Origin: Sphingomonas sp. PAMC26645
GTDB taxonomy: Bacteria > Pseudomonadota > Alphaproteobacteria > Sphingomonadales > Sphingomonadaceae
Reading direction: 5' to 3'
Length of the DNA stretch: 64,000 bases
Assembly (NCBI RefSeq): GCF_004795835.1
Contig: NZ_CP039249.1
Location: 1,546,501 to 1,610,500, forward strand
Shown piece after piece: positions 1 to 11,389 of this stretch. The position numbers and the translations under genes are program-made. The notes beneath the pieces are model-generated. The model had not been told where the DNA came from and did no database searches. It was given only the letters and a program-made list of their open reading frames with translations. Position 1 is the stretch's first letter. Every line of letters starts with the position of its first letter.

Positions 1-251
1 GCGAGTACGACTACAACATCAAGCGCGCCGCCGCGTCCGGCGAAGCGGTGCCGTTCGACGGCTCCGGTCGCTTCATCATGCCGGCGTTCCCGCGCTTCTA
101 TGCGGGCATCAAGGGGCATGCGTTCTTCTACGGCGTGCTCGACTACATCGAGATCTGGGACCCCGCGACGCTGATCGCCACCGACGGCATGCCCCCCGTC
201 GTCAAGGAGATGGCGCGCTTCTACATGGCCGAGAAGGGGGTTCAGCTGTGA
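1..251 (+). CDS. mraZ: MraZ transcriptional regulator, C-terminal part (5' end outside window)
   Basis: The frame is open from base 3 and codes for the last 82 or so residues. MraZ is a DNA-binding regulator, related to AbrB/SpoVT, that sits first in most dcw clusters and controls them. The visible part contains one DxxxR signature (D-G-S-G-R, around bases 57-71), followed by the hydrophobic stretch [15 protein letters not shown] expected of the second half of the protein. Its TGA overlaps the GTG of rsmH (GTGA), as is usual for mraZ-rsmH. The identification rests on position and the DxxxR motif; the N-terminal half is not in the window. Confidence 0.82.
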   Translation, partial: EYDYNIKRAAASGEAVPFDGSGRFIMPAFPRFYAGIKGHAFFYGVLDYIEIWDPATLIATDGMPPVVKEMARFYMAEKGVQL

Positions 252-1198
252 GCAACCCCGACGCACCGCACATCCCGGTACTCCTCGACGAAGTCCTGGC
301 CGCGCTTTCCCCTGAGCCCGGCGAGACGATGGTCGACGGCACGTTCGGTGCGGGCGGCTACACGCTGGCGTTGCTCAAGTCGGGCGCGCGGATCGTCGCG
401 TTCGACCGCGATCCAGACGCGATTGCCAATGGTCGCGCGATGGAAGAAGCCGAAGAAGGCCTCACGCTGATCGCCGCGGACTTCTCGGCGATGGCGTCCG
501 AACTGGAATCGCGTGGCCTCGCCCCGGTGGACGGCGTGACGCTCGATATCGGCGTGTCGTCGATGCAACTCGACCAAGCCGAGCGCGGCTTTTCGTTCCA
601 GTCGGACGGCCCGCTCGACATGCGGATGGCGCAGGCCGGCATGTCGGCGGCGGACTTCGTCAACGAAGCGGATGAGAACGAGATCGCCGACGTGCTCTAT
701 CAATATGGCGACGAGCCCAAGTCGCGGCGTGTCGCGCGCGCGATCGTCGCGGCGCGCCCGCTGACGCGGACCGGCGAGCTGGCGCACATCGTCCGCCGCG
801 CGCTCGGCTATAAGGCGCACGACAAGAAGGACCCCGCGACGCGCGCGTTCCAGGCGATCCGGATCCACGTGAACCGCGAGCTTGGCGAACTCGCCGACGG
901 GCTGCTGGCGGCCGAACGCGTGCTGAAGCCCGGTGGTCGGCTCGCGATCGTGACGTTCCACAGCCTCGAGGACCGGATGGTGAAGCGCTTCCTGCGCACG
1001 CGCTCTGGTGGGTCGCCTTCAGGTTCGCGTCATCTTCCGCAGGTGAAAGCCGTTGCGGAACCTAGTTTTTCTCATGTCGGCCGCGGTGTTCGCGCCGGCG
1101 AGGCCGAGATCGCACGCAACCCGCGCGCGCGCTCGGCGACATTACGGACGGCGCGGCGGACCTCCGCGCAACCCTGGACGGAAGAGGTGACGACATGA
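248..1198 (+). CDS. rsmH: 16S rRNA (cytosine(1402)-N4)-methyltransferase
   Basis: S-adenosylmethionine-dependent enzyme that N4-methylates C1402 of 16S rRNA in the decoding centre. The 316-residue length is normal for RsmH/MraW. The SAM-binding glycine-rich loop GTFGAGGYT is at residues 31-39, and the conserved block with GVSSMQLD and RGFSF follows near residues 99-115. The start is GTG, overlapping the mraZ stop, and the stop overlaps the ATG of ftsL (ATGA). A basic, Arg-rich tail follows the catalytic core, as in other alphaproteobacterial copies. The identification is firm. Confidence 0.95.
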   Translation: MSNPDAPHIPVLLDEVLAALSPEPGETMVDGTFGAGGYTLALLKSGARIVAFDRDPDAIANGRAMEEAEEGLTLIAADFSAMASELESRGLAPVDGVTLDIGVSSMQLDQAERGFSFQSDGPLDMRMAQAGMSAADFVNEADENEIADVLYQYGDEPKSRRVARAIVAARPLTRTGELAHIVRRALGYKAHDKKDPATRAFQAIRIHVNRELGELADGLLAAERVLKPGGRLAIVTFHSLEDRMVKRFLRTRSGGSPSGSRHLPQVKAVAEPSFSHVGRGVRAGEAEIARNPRARSATLRTARRTSAQPWTEEVTT

Positions 1199-1893
1199 CG
1201 GCGGCGTATCGGATGAAGGGTGTGGGCTGGTTCGGGGGCTGCGTGGCCGTCGTGCTCGGTTTCTACCTCGTGTCGCTGCAGGTCGCCGCCGAGCGCAAGA
1301 AGCTGGAGGCGGTCAATGGTCAGATCCGCTCGGCGCAGCGCGACATCCGCGCGCTGGAAACCGAGTTCGACACGCGGGGCAATCTGGCCCAGCTCGAGCG
1401 CTGGAATGGCGATACGCTGGCACTGTCGGCACCGACGGCGGGCCAGTTCGTCGTGAGCGAGGCCGCGCTCGCGGCGCTCGACGTCAACAGCCTGCGCGCG
1501 GACGGGGTCCAGACCGCCGCGCTGCTGGTGCCGTCGGGGGCGGGGTCCGTCATCTCCACGTCGATCGTCCCGGTCACTGCCGCTCCGCCAGTCGTGAAAC
1601 TTGTCCCTGTTGCTCCAGTGCAGATGGCGCAGGTTAGCGCACCGCGTGCGATGAACGTCGCGATCCAGGCTGCGTCGAAGACCGCGCTCAAGCCGGTCGT
1701 GATCCGCGCCTCGGTATCGACGCCGCGCTCGGCCGAGGCCGCATTGGTCCGCGCCGCCAAGACCGAGCGCCTCGCCGCTGTCGCGAAGGTCCGCCCGCAG
1801 GCAGTCGCGATGCTCGACCGCAAGCTGCTGTCCGACACGACGCTGGGTGACATCATGAGCGGCGCGCGCTCCGAGAGCCGTAAGCGGCGGTGA
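1195..1893 (+). CDS. ftsL: FtsL-like cell division protein with a long C-terminal tail
   Basis: Bitopic inner-membrane divisome protein. FtsL pairs with FtsB and FtsQ and helps activate FtsWI. A single membrane segment lies at about residues 12-30, followed by a coiled-coil-like stretch to about residue 65. This is the FtsL architecture and the position between rsmH and ftsI is the standard one. At 232 residues it is about twice the length of classical FtsL (roughly 100-120). The extra 130 or so residues form a low-complexity Ala/Val/Pro tail with no recognised domain. Sequence identity between FtsL proteins is always weak, so the call rests on topology and locus. It overlaps both neighbours by 4 bases. 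Confidence 0.8.
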   Translation: MTAAYRMKGVGWFGGCVAVVLGFYLVSLQVAAERKKLEAVNGQIRSAQRDIRALETEFDTRGNLAQLERWNGDTLALSAPTAGQFVVSEAALAALDVNSLRADGVQTAALLVPSGAGSVISTSIVPVTAAPPVVKLVPVAPVQMAQVSAPRAMNVAIQAASKTALKPVVIRASVSTPRSAEAALVRAAKTERLAAVAKVRPQAVAMLDRKLLSDTTLGDIMSGARSESRKRR

Positions 1894-3608
1894 CCGCCTT
1901 GGTCGCCCGGCCCGTATCGCAGCAACGTAGCGCCAACCAGCGTCATGCACTGGTGGCGACGGCGCACACGCGCCTGATGATGCTGATGTTCCTGTTCGGA
2001 GCAGCGGTGCTGGTAGTGGTCGGACGGCTCGGGATGCTGGCGGTGCAGGCGTCGCTCGCCGATCCGCAGGCGCGCTCGGCGGCGATCGCGGCGCGTGGCG
2101 ACATCGTCGATCGTAACGGTGCGCCGCTCGCGCGGACGATCGATGCGTGGACGATCGCGGTGCACCCGAAGAAGCTGATCGGCGATCCGACCGAGATCGC
2201 CAGCAAGCTCGCCGCGTTGATGCCCGAGGCGGGCGACCAGGCGCATTATTATTCGCTGCTGACGTCGGGCAAGAGCTTCATCTATCTCCAGCGGCGCGCA
2301 TCGCCGGCGCTGGTCGAGCAGGTCAATGCGATCGGCGAGCCGGCGATCGTGTTCGACCGCGATACGCAGCGGCTGTACCCGCAGTCGACGATGGCGGCGC
2401 ATGCGCTCGGCTTCCTGTCGACCGCGGGCCACGGCATGAGCGGGATGGAGCGCGTGCTCGACGAGCGGCTGACCAACCCGGCGCTCAACGGTACGCCGGT
2501 CGCGCTGTCGCTCGACAACCGCGTCCAGGCAGCGATGGAGAGCGAACTCGGCCGCGCGATGACGACGTTTTCGGCACGCGGCGCTGGCGGTATCGTCCTC
2601 GACGTGGCGACCGGCGAGGTGATCGCGATGGTCTCGCTGCCGACCTTCAACCCCAACCGCGTCGGCATGTCGGGCAGCGAACAGCTTCGCAACATCACGA
2701 CGCAGAGCGTGTTCGAGCTTGGCTCGACGTTCAAGCCGATCACGATGGCGACCGCGATGGACACGGGTGTCGTCACATCGTTCGCGCGGCGTTTCGACGC
2801 GACGCATCCGCTTCAGGTCGGGCGCTTCACGATCCATGACGAGCGCGGCGATCCGAAGCGCTGGCTCAACATGGCCGAGACGCTGATCTATTCGTCCAAC
2901 ATCGCCACCGCCCGTGTGGCCGACGAGGTCGGGCCCGCGAAGATGCAGGCGATGTTCAAGAAATTGGGCTTTGATACGAAGCCCGATATCGAACTGCGCG
3001 AGAAGGGCCGTCCGTTGTGGCCGAAATACTGGGCGCGGACGACGACGATGACCACTGCCTATGGCCACGGCATCGCGGTGACCCCGCTGCATCTGGCGAG
3101 CGCGTATGCGGCGCTGGTCAATGGCGGGATCTGGCGGCCGGCGACGTTGCTGAAGGTCGCGCCGGGGCACGCGGTTGCGGGGCGTCGGGTGATTAGCGAG
3201 CAGACCAGCGCGCGGATGCGGCAGATGCTGCGGCTGATCGTGCAGCGCGGTACGGGTCGCAAGGGCGATGCGCCGGGCTACCGCGTCGGCGGCAAGACCG
3301 GGACGGCCGAGGCGGCGGTGTCCGGCGGCTACGATCATTCGCGCAACGTCGCGACCTTTGCCGCGGCATTCCCGATGGATGCGCCGCGCTATGTCGTGCT
3401 GGCGATGCTCGATTCACCGCTCGGCACGAAGGAAACCGCCGGGTGGAAGACCGCGGCGTGGAATACCGCGCCGGTGGTGGGCCGGACGATCTCGCGCGTC
3501 GGGGCGATCCTGGGCGTGGTGCCCGATGCGCACCGCGACATCGACGTGTCTGACATCCTGCCGACTTTGTGGCAGGACCCGTCGCGTACACAGCCGACCG
3601 GGCAATGA
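1890..3608 (+). CDS. ftsI: Septal peptidoglycan transpeptidase FtsI (PBP3)
   Basis: Division-specific class B penicillin-binding protein that crosslinks septal peptidoglycan in the periplasm in partnership with FtsW. An N-terminal membrane anchor is at about residues 30-50. The three transpeptidase motifs are all present: SxxK (STFK, 279-282, with the acylated serine), SxN (SSN, 335-337) and KTG (KTGT, 469-472). The 572-residue length is normal. The GTG start overlaps the ftsL stop by 4 bases. A gap of 10 bases separates it from murE. Firm. Confidence 0.96.
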   Translation: MTALVARPVSQQRSANQRHALVATAHTRLMMLMFLFGAAVLVVVGRLGMLAVQASLADPQARSAAIAARGDIVDRNGAPLARTIDAWTIAVHPKKLIGDPTEIASKLAALMPEAGDQAHYYSLLTSGKSFIYLQRRASPALVEQVNAIGEPAIVFDRDTQRLYPQSTMAAHALGFLSTAGHGMSGMERVLDERLTNPALNGTPVALSLDNRVQAAMESELGRAMTTFSARGAGGIVLDVATGEVIAMVSLPTFNPNRVGMSGSEQLRNITTQSVFELGSTFKPITMATAMDTGVVTSFARRFDATHPLQVGRFTIHDERGDPKRWLNMAETLIYSSNIATARVADEVGPAKMQAMFKKLGFDTKPDIELREKGRPLWPKYWARTTTMTTAYGHGIAVTPLHLASAYAALVNGGIWRPATLLKVAPGHAVAGRRVISEQTSARMRQMLRLIVQRGTGRKGDAPGYRVGGKTGTAEAAVSGGYDHSRNVATFAAAFPMDAPRYVVLAMLDSPLGTKETAGWKTAAWNTAPVVGRTISRVGAILGVVPDAHRDIDVSDILPTLWQDPSRTQPTGQ

Positions 3609-3618
3609 GGACTATTGC

Positions 3619-5034
3619 ATGAAACTCGCAGCGCTGACCGACGGGACGGAAGAGGCGCAGGTGACGGGGTTCGCGATCGATCACCGCAAGGTCGCGCCGG
3701 GCACGGTGTTCGGCGCATTCGAAGGCGCGCGCGTCAACGGCGAGGACTATATCGATGACGCGATTCGCTCGGGCGCAATCGCGGTGGTGGCTCGGCCGGG
3801 ACTGACGGTCGAGGGCGCCACCTACATTGCCGATGACAACCCCCGCGAGCGGTTCGCGCAACTCGCCGCGAAGTTCTTCGCGCCGTTTCCCGAAACGTCG
3901 GTGGCGATCACCGGGACGAACGGGAAGACGTCGTGCGTCGAGATGACGCGGCAGTTGTGGCGGATGGCCGGGTTTCATGCGGCATCGATCGGGACGCTGG
4001 GGGTTACGACGGCCGACGAGCGTGTGACGACCGGGCTGACCACGCCGGATGTGGTGACGTTCCTGTCGAATGTGGCGGGGCTCGCGCGTGAAGGCGTGAC
4101 TCACCTCGCGTTCGAAGCGTCGAGCCACGGGCTGACGCAGTATCGGACCGAGGGGCTGAAGGTGGCCGCCGCGGCGTTCACGAACCTCAGCCGCGATCAT
4201 CTCGATTACCACGGCGATATGGCGGCGTATTTCACTGCCAAGATCCGGCTGTTCTCGGAAGTACTTTCGACGGATGGTGCGGCGGTAGTCTGGGCCGACG
4301 ATCCTCAATCGGCACGCGTGATTGACCTGGCTCGCGAGCGCGGCAACCGGCTGATCACGGTTGGGACGCAAGGCGAGACTTTGCGGCTCGTGGGCCGCGA
4401 TCCGACTTTGCTCGGGCAGGGGCTGACGATCGAGGCTGACGGCCAGACGTACAAGGTCACCTTGCCACTGATCGGCGCCTACCAGGCGGCGAACGCGTTG
4501 GTGTCGGCCGGGTTGGTAATTGCCACAGGCGGCGATGTGGCCGCGACGATCGCCAATCTCGCGCGGTTGCAGCCGGTCCGCGGGCGGCTGGAACGCGCCG
4601 TGATCGCGAAGTCGGGTGCGCCGGTGTACGTGGATTACGCGCACACGCCCGACGCTCTCGAAGCAGCAATCGCTGCGCTCAAGCCGCATGCTGGCGGCAA
4701 GCTGATCGTCGTATTCGGTGCCGGCGGCGACCGGGACACTGGCAAGCGCGAGACGATGGGTCAGGTTGCGGTGCAACACGCCGACCGCGTGATCGTGACC
4801 GACGACAACCCCCGGACCGAGGACGCGCGGGCGATCCGCTGCGACGTCCTGAAGGGTGCGCGGGGGGCTGAGGAAATCGGTGACCGGCGGGCGGCGATCG
4901 GCTCCGCGGTGCGCGAGGCTGGGCCCGAGGATATCGTGTTGATCGCCGGCAAGGGGCATGAGCAGGGACAGATCGTCGGCGACATGGTCTTGCCGTTCGA
5001 CGACGTGACCGTAGCGCGGGAGTGCGCGGCGTGA
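3619..5034 (+). CDS. murE: UDP-MurNAc-L-Ala-D-Glu:meso-diaminopimelate ligase
   Basis: Cytoplasmic Mur ligase adding the third stem residue to UDP-MurNAc-dipeptide with ATP. The P-loop GTNGKTS is at residues 99-105. The DNPR signature at 396-399, followed by TED, is the specificity motif of meso-diaminopimelate-adding enzymes as opposed to lysine-adding ones. The ATG used here begins MKLAALTDG; a longer in-frame extension overlaps ftsI antiparallel to any known domain and is rejected. Length 471 residues, normal. Unlike the other dcw junctions, it is separated from murF by a palindromic repeat rather than overlapping it. Confidence 0.96.
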   Translation: MKLAALTDGTEEAQVTGFAIDHRKVAPGTVFGAFEGARVNGEDYIDDAIRSGAIAVVARPGLTVEGATYIADDNPRERFAQLAAKFFAPFPETSVAITGTNGKTSCVEMTRQLWRMAGFHAASIGTLGVTTADERVTTGLTTPDVVTFLSNVAGLAREGVTHLAFEASSHGLTQYRTEGLKVAAAAFTNLSRDHLDYHGDMAAYFTAKIRLFSEVLSTDGAAVVWADDPQSARVIDLARERGNRLITVGTQGETLRLVGRDPTLLGQGLTIEADGQTYKVTLPLIGAYQAANALVSAGLVIATGGDVAATIANLARLQPVRGRLERAVIAKSGAPVYVDYAHTPDALEAAIAALKPHAGGKLIVVFGAGGDRDTGKRETMGQVAVQHADRVIVTDDNPRTEDARAIRCDVLKGARGAEEIGDRRAAIGSAVREAGPEDIVLIAGKGHEQGQIVGDMVLPFDDVTVARECAA

Positions 5035-5053
5035 GGACGGCGATGTCTTCTTT

Positions 5054-5157
5054 CCCCTCCCGCCTGCGGGAGGGGCTAGGGGAGGGCGCGACGTACGTAC
5101 TGGCGTCCGCTCTGTTTGGTCAGCCCCTCCCCCGACCCCTCCCGCAAGCGGGAGGGG
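5054..5157. repeat. Paired-hairpin palindromic repeat, type B, in the murE-murF spacer
   Basis: Two inverted hairpin units flank a variable centre. The left unit (5054-5075) pairs CCCCTCCCGC with GCGGGAGGGG; the right unit (5136-5157) has the same stem. Inner arms rich in G and C (ctaggggagggc against gcccctcccccgac) also pair, so the whole 104 bp can fold as one long hairpin. Copies of the same layout occur in murB and in the RNase R gene. The right unit ends GGAGGGG four bases before the GTG of murF, so the repeat itself supplies the ribosome binding site. The layout resembles REP doublets; the family name is unknown to me. Confidence 0.9.
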
Positions 5158-5161
5158 AGCA

Positions 5162-6553
<1,392 letters not shown>

Positions 6554-7624
6554 ATGTTGTACTGGCTCGCCGAGCATCTGGGGTTTCCCGGCCTGCTGAA
6601 CCTCATCCGCTATCAGACGGTACGGACCGGTGGCGCGGTGGCGACCGCGCTGATCATCGGCCTGATCATCGGGCCGAAGTTCATCGGCTGGCTGCGCGTG
6701 CGGCAGGGCAAGGGCCAGCCGATCCGCGCCGACGGCCCGCAGTCGCATCTGTCGAAGCGCGGGACGCCGACGATGGGCGGGCTGATGATCCTGACCTCGA
6801 TGTGCCTCGCGATCTTCCTGTGGATGGACCTGAGCAACCCGTATGTCTGGGCGTGCCTGTTCGTGACGCTCGGCTTCGGCACGATCGGGTTCCTCGACGA
6901 CTATGATAAGGTGCGCAAGGCGAGCACCGCGGGGATCAGCGGGCGCACGCGGTTGCTGCTCGAATTCATCATCGCCGGCGTCGCCGCGACGATCATCATG
7001 TCGCAGAACGGGCCGCATCTGTATCTGCCGTTCACGTCGCGCATGTATCTGGATCTCGGCTGGTTCTTCCCGGTGTTCGCGGCGTTCACGATCGTGTCGT
7101 TCGGCAATGCGGTGAACCTGACCGACGGGCTCGACGGGCTGGCGACGATGCCGGTGATCATCGCCAGCGTCGCGTTCATGGTAATCGTGTACCTGGTCGG
7201 GAACGTCAAGTTCGCGGATTATCTCGGTATTCCGCATGTCCCTCGCGCGGGTGAACTGGCGATATTCTGCGGGGCGATCGTCGGCGCGGGGCTCGCGTTC
7301 CTGTGGTTCAATGCGCCACCGGCGGCGGTGTTCATGGGCGATACCGGGTCGCTGGCTTTGGGCGGCGCGCTGGGGACGATCGCGGTCGTCGCGCATCATG
7401 AGATCGTGCTGGGGATCATTGGCGGGCTGTTCGTGATCGAGGCGCTGTCGGTGATCATCCAGGTGTTCTTCTACAAGCGCACCGGCAAGCGCGTGTTCCG
7501 GATGGCGCCGATCCACCATCATTTCGAACAGCTCGGCTGGGCCGAAGCGACGGTGGTGATCCGCTTCTGGATCATTGCGCTGGTGCTGGCGCTGGTCGGT
7601 CTCTCGACGTTGAAGCTGCGGTGA
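6554..7624 (+). CDS. mraY: Phospho-MurNAc-pentapeptide translocase (lipid I synthase)
   Basis: Polytopic inner-membrane enzyme transferring phospho-MurNAc-pentapeptide to undecaprenyl phosphate to give lipid I. The 356-residue protein has about ten hydrophobic segments. Signature motifs are present: FLDDYDK around residues 115-121 (Asp pair), [10 protein letters not shown] around 184-193, and the histidine cluster PIHHHFE near 318-324. It abuts murF with no spacer and overlaps murD by 4 bases (GTGA). Firm. Confidence 0.97.
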   Translation: MLYWLAEHLGFPGLLNLIRYQTVRTGGAVATALIIGLIIGPKFIGWLRVRQGKGQPIRADGPQSHLSKRGTPTMGGLMILTSMCLAIFLWMDLSNPYVWACLFVTLGFGTIGFLDDYDKVRKASTAGISGRTRLLLEFIIAGVAATIIMSQNGPHLYLPFTSRMYLDLGWFFPVFAAFTIVSFGNAVNLTDGLDGLATMPVIIASVAFMVIVYLVGNVKFADYLGIPHVPRAGELAIFCGAIVGAGLAFLWFNAPPAAVFMGDTGSLALGGALGTIAVVAHHEIVLGIIGGLFVIEALSVIIQVFFYKRTGKRVFRMAPIHHHFEQLGWAEATVVIRFWIIALVLALVGLSTLKLR

Positions 7625-8997
7625 TTGTTGCGCAGGCCTGGCGCGGGAAACGCTATGCGGTGCTGGGACTGGCGCGGTCGGGCGCTGCGACTGTGCGGGC
7701 GTTGGTGGCTGGCGGAGCGCAGGTCGTTGCGTGGGATTCCGACGAGTCGAAGCGTGCTGTCTTTGCTACCTCTCCCCTGCGGGGAGAGGGTTGGGGTGAG
7801 GGGCAGCCTAGCAATGCTGCGCCTGGAACAGCCCCTCACCCAACCCTCTCCCCGGAGGGGAGAGGGCTTTTAGAAGTCGCGCCGCTCGATGATCTCTCGG
7901 GCTTTGACGCTTTGGTCGTATCGCCGGGGGTGCCGTTGAACACGCATCCGCTAGCCGCAACCGCGCGCGCCGCGGGCGTCCCCGTGATCGGCGATATCGA
8001 GCTCTTTGCCCAAGCCCGTGCGGACCTCCCCCCGCACAAGGTCGTCGGCATTACCGGCACCAATGGCAAGTCCACCACCACCGCACTCGTCCACCACATC
8101 CTCAAGACCGCCGGCATCCCCACGCTGATGGGCGGCAACATCGGGTTGCCGATCCTCGAGCAGGATGCGCTCCCCGAGGGCGGCGTCTACGTGCTCGAAC
8201 TGTCGAGCTACCAGATCGACCTGACGCAGACGCTCGATTGCGACGTCGCGGTGTTGCTCAACATCACGCCGGATCATCTCGACCGGTATGACGGCTTCGA
8301 CGGCTATGCCGCGTCCAAGGCGAGGCTGTTCGCGATGCAGTCGGCCGAGCATGACGCGGTCATCGGCATTGGCGATACGCCGTCCGCCGAGATCGCGCGC
8401 GGGCTGTCGGCGAAGGGCGAGCACCTCACCAAGATCGCCCCGGGCGTGTGCATGGATCAGAGCAACTGGCCGACGCTCCAAGGCCCGCACAACGCCCAGA
8501 ACGCACTCGCCGCGATCGCCGTGGTCAAGGCGCTGGGTGTGAGTGAGGTCGATATCGACCGCGGCCTCACGAGTTTCACCGGCCTGCCGCACCGGATGGA
8601 GCAGATCGCCTCGTACGGCGGCGTTGCCTATGTCGACGACAGCAAGGCGACCAATCCCGAGAGCACTGCGCCGGCTTTGGCTGCGTTCGACCGGGTTCAC
8701 TGGATCGTCGGCGGCCGCGCGAAAGGGGACGACCTTGACGCCTGCAAGCCCGCCTTCGGTCACGTCGTCCACGCCTACACGATCGGTGAGGCTGGCCCGA
8801 AGTTCGCCGAAATACTGAAGGGCTCCATGCCCGTCGAGAACGTCGGCACGCTCGACGCAGCGGTCCGTACTGCCGCCGCAAACGCCAAGCCCGGCGACAC
8901 TGTTTTGTTATCCCCCGCCTGTGCTAGCTTCGACCAGTTTCGCGATTATGAAGCGCGCGGGGCCGCGTTCCGCGCTTCGGTGGAGTCGCTGGCATGA
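7621..8997 (+). CDS. murD: UDP-MurNAc-L-Ala:D-Glu ligase with in-frame repeat insertion
   Basis: Cytoplasmic Mur ligase adding D-glutamate to UDP-MurNAc-L-Ala. The P-loop GTNGKST is at about residues 146-152, and SSYQIDLT and NITPDHLDR follow as in MurD. Start is GTG, overlapping mraY. Residues about 50-82 (Gly/Pro/Glu-rich, beginning SPLRGEG and ending LSPEGRG) do not belong to MurD: they are the translation of a 98-bp palindromic repeat inserted in frame. It falls in the N-terminal UDP-binding domain, between the strand ending AWDSD and the segment FDALVVSPG. The rest of the enzyme is uninterrupted, so it is probably still functional. murD is essential, which argues that the insertion is tolerated. 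Confidence 0.95.
   Translation: MIVAQAWRGKRYAVLGLARSGAATVRALVAGGAQVVAWDSDESKRAVFATSPLRGEGWGEGQPSNAAPGTAPHPTLSPEGRGLLEVAPLDDLSGFDALVVSPGVPLNTHPLAATARAAGVPVIGDIELFAQARADLPPHKVVGITGTNGKSTTTALVHHILKTAGIPTLMGGNIGLPILEQDALPEGGVYVLELSSYQIDLTQTLDCDVAVLLNITPDHLDRYDGFDGYAASKARLFAMQSAEHDAVIGIGDTPSAEIARGLSAKGEHLTKIAPGVCMDQSNWPTLQGPHNAQNALAAIAVVKALGVSEVDIDRGLTSFTGLPHRMEQIASYGGVAYVDDSKATNPESTAPALAAFDRVHWIVGGRAKGDDLDACKPAFGHVVHAYTIGEAGPKFAEILKGSMPVENVGTLDAAVRTAAANAKPGDTVLLSPACASFDQFRDYEARGAAFRASVESLA
7769..7866. repeat. Paired-hairpin palindromic repeat, type A, inside murD
   Basis: The left hairpin (7769-7789) pairs CCTCTCCCC with GGGGAGAGG. The right hairpin (7844-7866) has a perfect 10-bp stem, CCCTCTCCCC with GGGGAGAGGG and loop GGA. 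Inner arms (ttggggtgaggggc and gcccctcacccaa) also pair around a 26-bp centre. A near-identical copy lies at the 3' end of murB (13791-13889), differing at only about ten positions including the centre. The element leaves no stop in the murD frame. Confidence 0.92.
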
Positions 8998-10250
8998 CCG
9001 ATATCCGCGCTGGAAGGATCGACGTTAGGGGCGATATGGGCACACCGAAGACCAGCATCGTCGCCAAGATGAAGCGGCGCGGCGGGCGGGGCGATCAGTC
9101 GCCGCTCGGCACGTGGTTCTGGGATATCGACCGGATGCTGCTGTTGCTGACGCTGTTCCTGATCGCGATCGGCCTGATCGCGGTTGCGGCGGCGTCGCCG
9201 GCCAGCGCGGTTCGCTATTCGGGCGAGCACCACAAGATCACGCCGCTCTACTATTTTTGGCGGCAGTTGATGTGGGTCGGTGTGTCGCTGCCGGTGCTGT
9301 TCGGCGTGTCGATGATGCCGGTGGCGATGGCTAGGCGGTTGGCGATCGGCGGGTGCGCGGTGTTCGTGCTGATGCTGATGGTGACGCCGTTCGTCGGGGT
9401 CGAGGCGAATGGCGCACGGCGCTGGCTCGGCGTCGGGTTCGCGCAGTTCCAGCCTTCCGAGTTCCTGAAACCCCTGTTCATCGTTACCGTCGCTTGGCTG
9501 TTGTCGCTGCGCGCGAAGGATGCCGAGCTGCCGACGGTGCTGATCACCGGCGCGATGACCGCGGGCGTCGCGGTGCTGCTGATGCTGCAACCCGATTTCG
9601 GCCAGACGATCATCTTCTGCTCGGTCTGGATGGCGCTGCTGATGATCGCGGGGACGCCGGCCAAGGTGATGCTCGGACTCGTCGCGATGGCGCCGGCGGG
9701 GCTGGTTGCCGCCTATGTCTTCTACGGCGTGGCGCGGTCGCGGATCGATGCGTTCCTGTTTCCGGGCGTCGAGGGCGAGGGTGCAGGCGACCATTTCCAG
9801 ACGAATGCGGCGCATAATACGCTGACCGCGGGTGGCTGGACCGGGACGGGGCCGGGCGCGGGTGCGGCGAAGTTCGGGCTGCCCGAGGCGCATACCGACT
9901 ATATCTTCTCGGTGATCGGCGAGGAATTCGGGCTGATCGCGTGTTCGGTGATCGCGGTGATTTTCCTTGCGATCGTGGTGCGTGTATTCGTCAAGCTGCT
10001 GGACGAGCAGGACGAATTCAAATTGCTCGCCTCCGCCGGCCTCGCAACGCAGTTCGGGGCGCAGGCGCTGGTCAGCATGGCGGTGAACACCGGCCTCGCG
10101 CCGTCTAAGGGTATGACGCTGCCGTTCATCAGCTATGGCGGGTCGTCGATGATCGCGTTGTCGGTCGGCATGGGGTTGCTGCTGGCGTTTACCCGGCGCA
10201 ATCCGTTTCTCACGCGGAGCCCCTATGTCGTCCGCTGGAGTGGTGAATGA
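8994..10250 (+). CDS. ftsW: Septal peptidoglycan glycosyltransferase FtsW
   Basis: SEDS-family membrane protein that polymerises lipid II at the septum with FtsI. The 418 residues contain about ten membrane segments. A cytoplasmic, basic N-terminus of about 35 residues precedes the first. The hallmark region GEEFGLIACSV lies near residues 308-318, and the SYGGSS motif with the preceding PFI lies near 378-386. The ATG overlaps the murD stop (ATGA), and its own stop overlaps the murG start. Firm as SEDS; FtsW rather than RodA because of the dcw context. Confidence 0.95.
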   Translation: MTDIRAGRIDVRGDMGTPKTSIVAKMKRRGGRGDQSPLGTWFWDIDRMLLLLTLFLIAIGLIAVAAASPASAVRYSGEHHKITPLYYFWRQLMWVGVSLPVLFGVSMMPVAMARRLAIGGCAVFVLMLMVTPFVGVEANGARRWLGVGFAQFQPSEFLKPLFIVTVAWLLSLRAKDAELPTVLITGAMTAGVAVLLMLQPDFGQTIIFCSVWMALLMIAGTPAKVMLGLVAMAPAGLVAAYVFYGVARSRIDAFLFPGVEGEGAGDHFQTNAAHNTLTAGGWTGTGPGAGAAKFGLPEAHTDYIFSVIGEEFGLIACSVIAVIFLAIVVRVFVKLLDEQDEFKLLASAGLATQFGAQALVSMAVNTGLAPSKGMTLPFISYGGSSMIALSVGMGLLLAFTRRNPFLTRSPYVVRWSGE

Positions 10251-11389
10251 GTAAGCATTATGTCCTGGCCGCCGGTGGCACGGGCGGACACATGGTTCCG
10301 GCGGCGGCGCTCGCGGCCGAACTGACCAAGCGTGGCCACCGCGTCGCGCTGGTCAGCGACGCGCGGGGCGTGCGCTTTCCGGGGCTGTTCGAGGATATTC
10401 AGACGCATGTCCTGCCGGCCGGACGCTTTACCGGCGGGCCGCTGGGTTGGGCGAGAGCGACGCGGGAGATGTGGCGCGGTCGGGCGATGGCGCGCGAGCT
10501 ATACCGGACGTTCAAGCCGGCTGCGGTGATCGGCTTTGGCGGATACCCTGCGTTGCCCGCGCTGCTGGCGGCGTTCGCGGACAAGATCCCGACCGCGGTG
10601 CATGAGCAGAATGCGGTGTTGGGGCGCGTGAACCGGTTCGTCGCGGGGCGCGTGGACGCGATCGCGACCTCGTCCGAGCCGACCGAGCGCCTCGCGCCGA
10701 AGCTGCTGGGGAAGGCGCATCTGGTCGGCAATCCGGTGCGGGAGGCGGTGCTGGCGCTGCGCTCGCGGCCGTATCCGCTGCTGGAGGAAGACGGCATCTT
10801 TCGCGTGCTCGTGACCGGCGGCAGCCAGGGGGCGAGCATCCTGTCTCAGGTCGTGCCCGACGGTCTGGCGATGCTCCCGGTGACGTTCCGGCGGCGGTTG
10901 CAGGTGACTCATCAGGCGCGGATCGAGGATATCGATGCGGTCCGCGCCAAATACGCCGAGCATCACATCCCTGCCGAGCTGGCGACATATCTCCCCGATA
11001 TGCCCGAGCAACTGGCGTGGGCACATCTGGTGATCGCACGCGCGGGGGCGTCGACGATTTCGGAGCTGACCGCGGCTGGGCGCCCTGCGATCCTGGTACC
11101 GCTGCCGGGTGCGACCGACGACCACCAGACCGCGAACGCGCGCGAGATCACGCGGGCGGGCGGCGCGCGGACGATCGCGCAGGGAGACTTTACCGCAGTG
11201 GAACTGGCCAAGCAGATGCAGAAACTAGGGCTCGATCCGGCGGCGTTGCAGAATGCGGCGGGCCGCGCGCGGAGTTGCGGAAGGCCGAATGCGGCGAGCG
11301 ATCTCGCCGATCTGGTCGAGAGCCTGGATGCGCCATTGTCGCGCATTCCGGTGGGCGCGCCCTCCAAGCCCAAGGCGCAGTTCGCATGA
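10247..11389 (+). CDS. murG: UDP-GlcNAc:lipid I GlcNAc transferase
   Basis: Peripheral membrane glycosyltransferase on the cytoplasmic face that converts lipid I to lipid II. The N-terminal GGTGGH loop is at residues 10-15. HEQNAVLG (about 119-126), the second glycine loop GGSQGA (about 190-195) and the UDP-binding block [10 protein letters not shown] (about 264-273) are all in order. Length 380, slightly above the usual 355-360 because of a short C-terminal extension. It overlaps ftsW and murC by 4 bases each. Firm. Confidence 0.96.
   Translation: MSKHYVLAAGGTGGHMVPAAALAAELTKRGHRVALVSDARGVRFPGLFEDIQTHVLPAGRFTGGPLGWARATREMWRGRAMARELYRTFKPAAVIGFGGYPALPALLAAFADKIPTAVHEQNAVLGRVNRFVAGRVDAIATSSEPTERLAPKLLGKAHLVGNPVREAVLALRSRPYPLLEEDGIFRVLVTGGSQGASILSQVVPDGLAMLPVTFRRRLQVTHQARIEDIDAVRAKYAEHHIPAELATYLPDMPEQLAWAHLVIARAGASTISELTAAGRPAILVPLPGATDDHQTANAREITRAGGARTIAQGDFTAVELAKQMQKLGLDPAALQNAAGRARSCGRPNAASDLADLVESLDAPLSRIPVGAPSKPKAQFA

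Noticed and set aside
7621..8997. murD as a frameshifted or chimeric gene
   Set aside because: The anomalous segment matches a palindromic repeat seen elsewhere, and the flanking MurD sequence stays in one frame.
11017..11385. N-terminal extension of murC into murG
   Set aside because: MurC homology begins at the ATG that overlaps the murG stop; the extension is murG read in another frame.
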